Source: Oscillospiraceae bacterium (GTDB taxonomy: Bacteria; Bacillota; Clostridia; Oscillospirales; Acutalibacteraceae). Taken from it: DNA of 9,120 nt. The stretch covers positions 2,465 to 11,584 of the forward strand of contig JAHZCM010000063.1 in assembly GCA_019422905.1 (NCBI GenBank), read 5' to 3'. A program made the position numbers and the translations under genes. This document shows, in pieces, positions 1 to 5,312 of this stretch; positions within the stretch are counted from its first letter, which is position 1, and each line of letters starts with the position of its first letter. The notes beneath the pieces are model-generated. The model saw nothing but the letters and a program-made list of their open reading frames with translations, made no database searches and had not been told where the DNA came from.

Positions 1-350
1 ATATTCTCCTTTGTGCGGCGGATCATATCAATATCCTGATCCAGCGAGGCATCCAGCAGTCTCTCAAGGGGCGTATTGTTCGAGGTAATTTCCAGGCGCT
101 GAACGCTGGTCAGGCGGTTGCGGATCATCTCCTGCATTGCCTGCTGCAGCGCAGGATAGCCGGAATAGCCGATTTCCGTCGCAAAACGCACGACGGTAGA
201 CTCGCTCACGCCCACGACTGAACCCAGCTTGGAGGCCGTCATAAAGGCCACCTTGTCGTAATGCTCCTCAATATACTTTGCGATCAGCCGCTGTCCTTTG
301 GAAAAGGAGCGTGCATTCTGCCTGATCCGGTCCGTTAGCTGAATGTTCAT
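1..350 (-). CDS. MurR/RpiR-family transcriptional regulator, N-terminal part (runs off the left edge)
   Basis: The reading frame is open from an ATG at 350-348 to the window edge, giving about 116 residues that begin MNIQLTDRIRQNARSFSKGQ. The N-terminal 75 or so residues match the RpiR-type helix-turn-helix domain: a helical segment with SKGQRLIAKYIEEHYDKVAFMT, then ASKLGSVVGVSESTVVRFA as the helix-turn-helix, then EIGYSGYPALQQAMQEM, the usual 'GF.GY..L' equivalent. In this family a C-terminal SIS domain binds a phosphosugar and controls DNA binding; that half lies outside the window, so the ligand cannot be guessed. A purine-rich AAGGAAGG at 370-363 is the likely ribosome site, though its 12-base spacing is long. 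The gene diverges from the MoxR operon. Family assignment is firm; the regulated pathway is unknown. Confidence 0.9.
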   Translation of the reverse strand, partial: MNIQLTDRIRQNARSFSKGQRLIAKYIEEHYDKVAFMTASKLGSVVGVSESTVVRFATEIGYSGYPALQQAMQEMIRNRLTSVQRLEITSNNTPLERLLDASLDQDIDMIRRTKEN

Positions 351-375
351 ACCTTTTGGTTTCCTTCCTTTGGAG

Positions 376-415
376 CGGAAGCCCGCCGGCCGCATATCTG
401 CGGCGGGTCCTTCCG
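376..415 (-). promoter_or_regulatory. Strong hairpin in the 5' leader of the RpiR-family gene
   Basis: Read on the minus strand, CGGAAG and CCCGCCG pair with CGGCGGG and CTTCCG: 13 base pairs with a 2-base bulge and a 12-base loop that can itself fold further (GCCGCA pairs with TGCGGC). The hairpin ends 5 bases before the presumed Shine-Dalgarno sequence AAGGAAGG (370-363). The 3' arm (CTTCC, 381-377) could instead pair with GGAAG of the ribosome site (368-364). No U-run follows, so it is not an intrinsic terminator. A role in translation control is inference. Confidence 0.5.
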
Positions 416-422
416 GTTTTGC

Positions 423-444
423 GCTTTCTCTTCGCACAGAAAGC
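423..444. repeat. Inverted repeat just downstream of the leftward promoter
   Basis: GCTTTCT (423-429) and AGAAAGC (438-444) form a perfect 7-base inverted repeat with an 8-base spacer. It lies a few bases after the expected transcription start of the leftward promoter, which is a common place for a repressor site. An autoregulatory operator for the RpiR-family protein is possible but unproven. Confidence 0.35.
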
Positions 445-456
445 ACCATTATGTTT

Positions 457-485
457 ATAATAGCTTATTCTCCTGCAAAAATCAA
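457..485 (-). promoter_or_regulatory. Sigma-A-type promoter for the RpiR-family gene
   Basis: On the minus strand TTGATT (485-480) and TATTAT (462-457) are separated by exactly 17 bases. The -35 box matches TTGACA at 4 of 6 positions and the -10 box matches TATAAT at 5 of 6. Transcription would start near 450, giving a leader of about 100 bases that contains the hairpin at 376-415. Confidence 0.6.
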
Positions 486-509
486 GCGTATATCGCATGG
501 CTTACCGGG

Positions 510-525
510 AAAAATCCGGATTTTT
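510..525. repeat. Perfect 16-base palindrome AAAAATCCGGATTTTT
   Basis: The sequence equals its own reverse complement and lies between the two divergent promoters, about 25 bases upstream of the leftward -35 box. It has the size and symmetry of a dimeric regulator site. No regulator can be assigned from sequence alone. Confidence 0.4.
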
Positions 526-545
526 TGCAGGTACTTTTTTATCTG

Positions 546-603
546 TTGCATGTTTTTCCAAAAATCATCTCATTTTCGCGAACCGGACTTGCATTTTCTC
601 CCA
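546..603. repeat. Imperfect 15-base direct repeat upstream of the MoxR promoter
   Basis: TTGCATGTTTTTCCA (546-560) and TTGCATTTTCTCCCA (589-603) match at 12 of 15 positions. They start 43 bases apart, close to four helical turns, so both copies would face the same side of the DNA. They lie immediately upstream of the extended -10 promoter. An activator or repressor site is possible; part of the similarity could reflect general T-richness here. Confidence 0.3.
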
Positions 604-617
604 ATTTGCTGTATGAT

Positions 618-626
618 TGCTATAAT
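618..626 (+). promoter_or_regulatory. Extended -10 promoter for the MoxR operon
   Basis: TGCTATAAT is a perfect extended -10 element (TGn followed by TATAAT at 621-626). No good -35 box lies 16-18 bases upstream, which fits promoters that depend on the extended -10 or on an activator. Transcription would start near 633, leaving a leader of about 30 bases before the ATG at 662. Confidence 0.55.
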
Positions 627-651
627 AATTATGCGCTTATCAAAATCTTTT

Positions 652-656
652 GGAGG
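652..656 (+). promoter_or_regulatory. Ribosome binding site that fixes the MoxR start
   Basis: GGAGG sits 5 bases before ATG at 662. A longer in-frame reading from TTG at 650 is possible, but that codon would overlap this site, so ATG 662 is the better start. Confidence 0.75.
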
Positions 657-661
657 TTTTT

Positions 662-1606
662 ATGGAAACAGCAAAGCTCCTGTCCGCCATTAAAGAGAAT
701 ATCGGCAAGGTTATGATTGGCTCCGGGCACACGGTAGACCTGCTCCTGACCGCCCTGATCGCCGACGGCCACGTTTTGATCGAAGACGTTCCCGGCATGG
801 GAAAAACTGTCCTTGCAAAGTCGCTGGCCAAATCCGTCCAGGCAAAATTCAGCCGCATCCAGTTTACGCCGGATCTACTCCCCAGCGACGTAACCGGCCT
901 GAACTATTTCAATCAGAAGGAAAACGATTTTATTTTCAGCCCCGGCCCCGCTTTCTGCAACATTCTGCTGGCCGACGAAATCAACCGCGCGACGCCGCGC
1001 ACACAGTCCAGCCTTTTGGAGTGCATGGGCGAGCGGCAGATTACCGTGGACGGTGAGACGATGCGGCTCGAGGCGCCGTTCTTCGTTATCGCCACGCAGA
1101 ACCCGATTGAGACGCTCGGTACATACCCGCTGCCGGAGGCCCAGCTCGACCGCTTTTTGATGCGGATTTCCATGGAAGCGCCGGACAAGACGCAGGAGAA
1201 GGCGATTCTTCTGCGCTTTATGAAGGATGAGCCGCTCGAAGCGCTCGAGGGCGTCTGCACTGGTGCGGACATTCTGGAGCTGCAGCGCCTTGCCAAGGAG
1301 GTCTACGTGCATCCGGCACTTCTGGACTACCTCGTAGAACTTGTGCAGGCAACGCGCAGCTGGCCCAATGTGGAGATGGGCGTAAGTCCGCGCGGAAGCC
1401 TTGCGCTCCTGCGCGCTGTACGCGCTTATGCGCTGCTGCGCGGCGGCAGCTATGTTACGCCCGAGGATATCAAGGCCGTCGCCGTACCCGTGCTGGCCCA
1501 CCGGCTGCAGCTCAGCGGCTCCGCCGGCATGGTCGCCGCACAGAAAAAAGCGGTGGAGGACGTGCTCTCCTCGCTCCCGCTGCCGACTGAGGACTGGGCA
1601 AAGTAA
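662..1606 (+). CDS. MoxR-family AAA+ ATPase
   Basis: This 314-residue protein has the full MoxR motif set. Walker A is DVPGMGKT (residues 42-49). Walker B is ILLADE (101-106), followed by INRATPRTQSSLLECMGERQ. Sensor 1 is ATQNPIE around N147, then LPEAQLDRF with R164, and the sensor 2 arginine lies in SPRGS (242-246). Length is normal for the MRP-type subfamily. Such ATPases act in the cytoplasm as chaperone-like remodelling factors, often for partners containing DUF58 or VWA domains; the substrate here is unknown. The stop codon TAA (1604-1606) shares its last base with the next ATG, so translation is probably coupled to the DUF58 gene. Family certain, target inferred only from neighbours. 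Confidence 0.95.
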   Translation: METAKLLSAIKENIGKVMIGSGHTVDLLLTALIADGHVLIEDVPGMGKTVLAKSLAKSVQAKFSRIQFTPDLLPSDVTGLNYFNQKENDFIFSPGPAFCNILLADEINRATPRTQSSLLECMGERQITVDGETMRLEAPFFVIATQNPIETLGTYPLPEAQLDRFLMRISMEAPDKTQEKAILLRFMKDEPLEALEGVCTGADILELQRLAKEVYVHPALLDYLVELVQATRSWPNVEMGVSPRGSLALLRAVRAYALLRGGSYVTPEDIKAVAVPVLAHRLQLSGSAGMVAAQKKAVEDVLSSLPLPTEDWAK

Positions 1607-2733
1607 TGCTGACGATCATTTTGCTTTTGTTGGTTCTCGGCCTCGTATTTCTGGCGCAGAAATACGTATTCCGGAGCCGTTGGAATACAAATCTCGATGT
1701 GCGGATAGAATTTGACCGCGACTATGTCTTTTGCGGCGAGGACGCCAATCTGGTGGAGGTCATCATCAACAACAAATTCCTGCCGCTTCCCGTTCTGGAG
1801 GTCGGCTTCGATATGAGCCGCGCGCTTGCGTTTCATGCTGAAGAGAACTCCACCGTCAGCGATATGACCTATCGGCGCGACATTTTCACGGCGTCCGTCA
1901 AGCAGCGCATCACCCGCACGCTGCCGTTTAAGGCCAAAAAGCGCGGTTATTACCGGATTTGCTCGACGACCGTCACCTCCCACGACCTGCTGATGAGCGA
2001 AAAATTCGTAATACATATCCCGCAGACCTCGGAATTTTTCGTGCTGCCCGCGCGCATTCCGGTTTCTCAGATCCGCATTCCCTATAGTAAGATCATGGGC
2101 ATGCTTGTCAGCCGCCGGCGTGTCTACGACGATCCGTTCGAATTCGCCGGTATCCGGGATTACCGGCGCACCGACCCCATGAAGCACATCAACTGGAAGG
2201 CCTCGGCGCGCAACGGCAGCCTGCTCGTCAACCTGCATGAATCCACGCTGTCCCAGAAGGTTGTGCTCTTATTGGACTGCGAGGGCACAGGCTCCGCCAT
2301 AACCGATACGCTCAACGAGGTCTCCATCTCCATTGCGGCGGCGCTTTGCGAGCGCATGCTGGCAGACGGGATTTCCGTCACGATTTTCAGCAACGGCACG
2401 GACATTATAACCGGGAAGCCGTTTGAAACCGGCGAGCTGACCGGACGCAATACGACGCTTTACATGCGCAAGCAGCTTGCGCGGATCATCTGTAAAAACG
2501 GGCTCACTCCGATGTCCGATGTGATCTGTGCCCAGCGTGACCGCAGCGGCAGGGAGAACAATCTGTATGTGCTGATCTCCAAGGAGCAGAAAAACCGCCT
2601 GCTGCCCGGTTTTGAGGCCCTCGCGGGCGAGCATGAAGCGGTTTGGATCCTCCCGGAGGACCGCAATATGCCCGAACGCCACAAAATGACGGATACCTCA
2701 AGGCATGTAGATATTGTGAGGTGGCAGGTATGA
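1606..2733 (+). CDS. DUF58 domain protein, N-terminally membrane-anchored
   Basis: This 375-residue protein starts with a hydrophobic segment (about residues 2-17), followed by a basic patch and a beta-rich region (about 30-155). The DUF58 signature lies at 174-208: YDDPFEFAGIRDYRRTD, then HINWKASAR, the conserved 'R.Y..gD....INWKASAR' block. After it comes a VWA-like segment, VVLLLDCEGTG (219-229), then helices and strands. The metal-site motif DxSxS usual in VWA domains reads DCEGT, so it is probably not a standard MIDAS. Proteins of this family are nearly always encoded next to MoxR ATPases and are thought to work with them at the membrane; no biochemical activity is established. The gene overlaps the MoxR stop by 1 base and the following ATG by 4 bases (ATGA at 2730). 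Confidence 0.9.
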   Translation: MLTIILLLLVLGLVFLAQKYVFRSRWNTNLDVRIEFDRDYVFCGEDANLVEVIINNKFLPLPVLEVGFDMSRALAFHAEENSTVSDMTYRRDIFTASVKQRITRTLPFKAKKRGYYRICSTTVTSHDLLMSEKFVIHIPQTSEFFVLPARIPVSQIRIPYSKIMGMLVSRRRVYDDPFEFAGIRDYRRTDPMKHINWKASARNGSLLVNLHESTLSQKVVLLLDCEGTGSAITDTLNEVSISIAAALCERMLADGISVTIFSNGTDIITGKPFETGELTGRNTTLYMRKQLARIICKNGLTPMSDVICAQRDRSGRENNLYVLISKEQKNRLLPGFEALAGEHEAVWILPEDRNMPERHKMTDTSRHVDIVRWQV

Positions 2734-3941
2734 TTTTAAAAAATAAGACGGTCGCGCTGCGCCGGATGCTTTCTGTCGGCATTGGCTGGCTGCACGGCAC
2801 GCTGGTCTTTTCCTCTCTCTACGCGCTGGTGCTGAACGTGATCCATTTAGATCTTTCCCGTGAAGCGGTCATACGGAATTATTTGTACGGCCTGCTCTTT
2901 ATCATTCCCATCGCACTCAGTTGGTTTGCGAAACGCTGGCTGCGCAGCGTTTTCCTTTATCTCATCGCCAGCGCCGCGATCGTTGCCCTGACGGTTCTTC
3001 TCTTCGGAAACGCCTTTCTGGCCGCTCCCGCCATTCTGCTCTGTTTCCTGCGGCTCCATAACCGTGTGACCGGTGAGACGCGCTCGCTGATCGACCATGC
3101 CGCTTATCCCGCGCTTCTCCTCATCCTGCTTCCTGGGGTGTGTTCCATTTTTTACGACGTACTGAGCGGTGTTTTCCAGTCTGCGTCGCTGCTTTGCGCC
3201 GCCATCTATTTCCTGCTCTGCTTCATACAGCACGGCATCGAGCGAATCGACAGCTATATCGAAATCAACAAAGATATGCAGAATATGCCGAAGCAGCGTA
3301 TCATCCGGATTGCATCCGCTACGCTCGGCGCCATCTTTGTGATTTTTGCCGCAATCCTGTTGCCGCCCTTAATCGGCAACAGCGCTGAATATCACTTTGT
3401 GCTGCCGGAGTCTACGGGGCAGGAGGCCGCGCTCTCCACGCCGGATGCCAATCCGGAGAGCATGGAGAGCGAAGAAGAAATGGAGCCGTGGCTGCCGGAG
3501 GTGGAGTCCAATCCCGTTATGACCTTCATCTGGAGCATTCTGGAATACATTGTGCTCACCGCCGCGGCAGTTGGTCTGATTCTCGCCGCCGTATACGGTG
3601 TGATGTGGCTTTCCCGCAATTTCCGCATATCTTTCCGCGACCGCGGCGATTTCATCGAAAACCTGTCGTCGGCAGACCGGCTGGAAACCATTCGTGAAAA
3701 GGGCAAGAAGCGCGATAAACCCGGATTTTTCGACCGCTCTCCCAATGCCGTCGTCCGCCGCAAATACCGCAGGACGATTCTCCACGCAGCCAAAGAGCCG
3801 CCCGCCTGCTGGATGACGCCTTCTGAAGCGGAAGCGCACGCCAGGCTCTCCGGCCCATCCGCCGCGCGGCTGCACAATCTCTATGAAAAAGCCCGCTACA
3901 GCGCAGACGGCTGTACACGGGCGGATATAACAGAAATCTGA
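2730..3941 (+). CDS. TgpA-like multi-pass membrane protein lacking the transglutaminase domain (DUF4129-like C-terminus)
   Basis: The ATG at 2730 overlaps the DUF58 stop as ATGA, giving 403 residues. Hydrophobic helices lie at roughly 15-38, 50-68, 72-107, 125-145, 151-169 and 192-214. A hydrophilic stretch rich in Glu and Pro follows (215-263, including SEEEMEPW), then another long helix (264-294). The basic tail contains VVRRKYRRTI (341-350), a MTPSEAEAHARL segment, and LHNLYEKARYSADGCTRADI (381-400), which resembles the DUF4129 end of TgpA-type proteins. In such proteins a transglutaminase-like domain of some 200 residues with a Cys-His-Asp triad sits between the last two helices; here only about 50 residues do. 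The fold layout and operon place support the relationship, but the DUF4129 match is by eye. An in-frame start further upstream at 2643 would lie inside the DUF58 gene and is unlikely. Confidence 0.75.
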   Translation: MILKNKTVALRRMLSVGIGWLHGTLVFSSLYALVLNVIHLDLSREAVIRNYLYGLLFIIPIALSWFAKRWLRSVFLYLIASAAIVALTVLLFGNAFLAAPAILLCFLRLHNRVTGETRSLIDHAAYPALLLILLPGVCSIFYDVLSGVFQSASLLCAAIYFLLCFIQHGIERIDSYIEINKDMQNMPKQRIIRIASATLGAIFVIFAAILLPPLIGNSAEYHFVLPESTGQEAALSTPDANPESMESEEEMEPWLPEVESNPVMTFIWSILEYIVLTAAAVGLILAAVYGVMWLSRNFRISFRDRGDFIENLSSADRLETIREKGKKRDKPGFFDRSPNAVVRRKYRRTILHAAKEPPACWMTPSEAEAHARLSGPSAARLHNLYEKARYSADGCTRADITEI

Positions 3942-3957
3942 TCTATGAATAAGCAAA

Positions 3958-3987
3958 GCCCGGTATGGCCGAAAAGCCGTACCGGGC
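3958..3987. terminator. Probable bidirectional terminator between convergent operons
   Basis: GCCCGGTATGGC (3958-3969) pairs with GCCGTACCGGGC (3976-3987) over 12 base pairs, one of them G-U on the plus-strand RNA, with a 6-base loop. It starts 16 bases after the stop of the rightward operon and 36 bases beyond the stop of the leftward membrane-protein gene. The bases after it are only moderately T-rich on either side (TATTCTT on plus, TTTGCTTATT on minus), so efficiency is uncertain, but position and stability make termination the best reading. Confidence 0.7.
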
Positions 3988-4023
3988 GCTGTATTCTTCA
4001 GCAAATTTTCTTGACACGCTTTT

Positions 4024-4560
4024 TCATTTAAACACTTTTCCGACAAGGGGATGCAGCCTCCGGATATAGAAAACGATCAGACCGTTCATGGAGAGATCAT
4101 AAAGCACAAATACCGCGTTCAGCAAAAGCAGGAGAACCGGCAGGAATCCCCATCCGTACGGAAGTATCTCCTCTATGGGAAGAGACAGCAAAAAGAAAGC
4201 CAGCAGCGCCTCCGCCGCCATCGCCGTATTGAAAACAGCCAGCTTGGCCGCCCAGCAGAGCACGCGGTTTCGTATGCGGGATAAAACGCCGTACAGCACC
4301 GGGTAATAGCCGAAAAACAAAATATAAAACAGCGCCGCCTCCCGATCCGGAACAAGCAGCGCCGAAAGCAGACTCACAATCAAATAAACGGCAAAGCCAT
4401 AGCGCGTGCCTGTCTCCGCAACGACGGCAATCAGAAAGCAGCCTGCAATGGCGGGCAAAGCGATCGTCGCAACCGGAACAAGGCCGGTCAAAAACATCAC
4501 GACAACCGATAATGCACCGATCACACCGCAAAATGCGATCGCTGAAGTTTTACTGCGCAT
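4024..4560 (-). CDS. Small polytopic membrane protein, possibly an ECF-transporter S-component-like protein
   Basis: From ATG 4560 this encodes 178 residues, almost all in hydrophobic helices (about 7-28, 31-48, 52-70, 75-92, 103-128 and 138-166), ending in a short basic tail RRLHPLVGKVFK. The first helix has a small-residue pattern (CGVIGALS) like the helix of ECF substrate-binding subunits that contacts the T component. Size and helix number also fit that fold. There is no adjacent ECF ATPase or transmembrane gene, and no ligand can be assigned, so this is a suggestion. An ATG at 4599 gives a 13-residue extension, MKHALSRKVRGFI. I prefer 4560 because AAGGGG (4573-4568) lies 7 bases before it and the first residues then enter the helix directly. 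The gene follows the J-domain gene by 125 bases. Confidence 0.7.
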   Translation of the reverse strand: MRSKTSAIAFCGVIGALSVVVMFLTGLVPVATIALPAIAGCFLIAVVAETGTRYGFAVYLIVSLLSALLVPDREAALFYILFFGYYPVLYGVLSRIRNRVLCWAAKLAVFNTAMAAEALLAFFLLSLPIEEILPYGWGFLPVLLLLLNAVFVLYDLSMNGLIVFYIRRLHPLVGKVFK

Positions 4561-4567
4561 GATAAAT

Positions 4568-4573
4568 CCCCTT
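4568..4573 (-). promoter_or_regulatory. Ribosome binding site supporting the 4560 start
   Basis: AAGGGG on the minus strand lies 7 bases before ATG 4560. The alternative ATG at 4599 has a GAGGG abutting it directly, which is too close for normal initiation. Confidence 0.6.
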
Positions 4574-4626
4574 ACTTTCCTACTCAGTGCATGTTTCATC
4601 CCTCTGTTTTTTTGACCGCCAGCCGA

Positions 4627-4645
4627 TGCCTACCACCGGCAGGCA
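4627..4645 (-). repeat. Short hairpin between the J-domain and membrane-protein genes
   Basis: On the minus strand TGCCTGCC pairs with GGTAGGCA over 8 base pairs with one G-U and a 3-base loop. It is not followed by a U-run (the next bases are ATCGGCTGGCGG), so it is unlikely to be an intrinsic terminator. It could stabilise or partition the transcript. Confidence 0.3.
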
Positions 4646-4656
4646 AAAGATTCACG

Positions 4657-4672
4657 TTGAAAATATTTTCAA
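4657..4672. repeat. Perfect 16-base palindrome TTGAAAATATTTTCAA
   Basis: The sequence is its own reverse complement and lies 14 bases beyond the J-domain gene stop, upstream of the membrane-protein gene. It is A/T-rich against a GC-richer background and has the form of an operator for a dimeric regulator. No clear promoter overlaps it, so a role is unproven. Confidence 0.4.
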
Positions 4673-4685
4673 TCTTTCCTTCCGG

Positions 4686-5309
4686 TCAGCAGCAGGGAAT
4701 CAGGTCGCCTCCCATGCACTCGCAGCAGCAGTCCGCGCAAATCAGGCTCTGGCAAACGTCACAGGTATTGCAGCCGCCCACATTCGCGTTCATATCCGGG
4801 TTATATCCGCCGTACACGCCGCTGCGCTGGTTCACCGCCTGATTGAGGGCAGCCTGATACTCCGGATTCCCGGGATCCATCTGGCACGCGCGGGTAAAGT
4901 GCTCCTTGGCCTCTTCCAGCCAGCCGCGGCGGTAAAGCACCGTGCCCTTGAGGAAATACCATTCCGCATTCCGGCTTTCCACCGGAACGCCGTTCAGAAG
5001 CTGCTCGGCATCCGCAATACGCCCGGACATGATATAACTGCGCACGTCGTTAAAGCTGGACGATCCGGTGCGCGCGCCTCCATAACCGCCGGCGGATGTG
5101 TAGCCGCCCGTCGTGCGGTTCTTGCGCTGCGCGACGATCGTATCGTACGCCTCGTTGATTTCCTTCATCTTCTCTCCGGCCAGATCGGCAAGGGGGCTGT
5201 CCGTGTACTGATCCGGGTGATACTTCTTCGCCAGCTTTCTGTACGCGTCTTTGATTTCCTCGTCGGTCGCGGAAGGAGAAACTCCCAAAACCTTATACGG
5301 ATCTGCCAT
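4686..5309 (-). CDS. J-domain protein with TPR-like region and Cys-rich C-terminus
   Basis: This 207-residue protein starts with a J domain (about residues 3-62): DPYKVLGVSPSATDEEIKDAYRKLAKKY, then the HPD motif at 31-33 that stimulates DnaK ATPase, then EKMKEINEAYDTI. A Gly/Ser/Thr-rich linker (about 66-85) follows. Next come helices at 88-160 with a TPR-like repeat (AEWYFLKGTVLYRRGWLEEAKEHFTRACQMDPGNPEY). The last 28 residues carry ten cysteines (180, 183, 186, 191, 194-196, 198, 206, 207), probably metal-binding or redox-active. It lacks the DnaJ central zinc finger and the C-terminal substrate domains, so it is not the general co-chaperone. It starts 3 bases after the DUF5685 stop, with GAGG overlapping that junction, so the two are probably translated together. 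J-domain assignment certain; client unknown. Confidence 0.93.
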   Translation of the reverse strand: MADPYKVLGVSPSATDEEIKDAYRKLAKKYHPDQYTDSPLADLAGEKMKEINEAYDTIVAQRKNRTTGGYTSAGGYGGARTGSSSFNDVRSYIMSGRIADAEQLLNGVPVESRNAEWYFLKGTVLYRRGWLEEAKEHFTRACQMDPGNPEYQAALNQAVNQRSGVYGGYNPDMNANVGGCNTCDVCQSLICADCCCECMGGDLIPCC

Positions 5310-5312
5310 TCC

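Noticed and set aside
510..530. Possible intrinsic terminator (CCGG repeats followed by TTTTTT) on the plus strand
   Set aside because: The GC stem is only 4 base pairs and no plus-strand gene ends upstream; the perfect palindrome is a better description.
343..693. A 116-codon plus-strand frame in the divergent control region
   Set aside because: It crosses the promoters and runs into the MoxR gene out of frame, lacks a good ribosome site and has low-complexity, unrecognisable product.
875..1501. A 208-codon minus-strand frame inside the MoxR gene
   Set aside because: It is antisense to all the conserved AAA+ motifs and has no domain features of its own.
1450..2238. A 262-codon minus-strand frame across the MoxR-DUF58 junction
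   Set aside because: It covers well-supported plus-strand coding sequence and shows no recognisable family.
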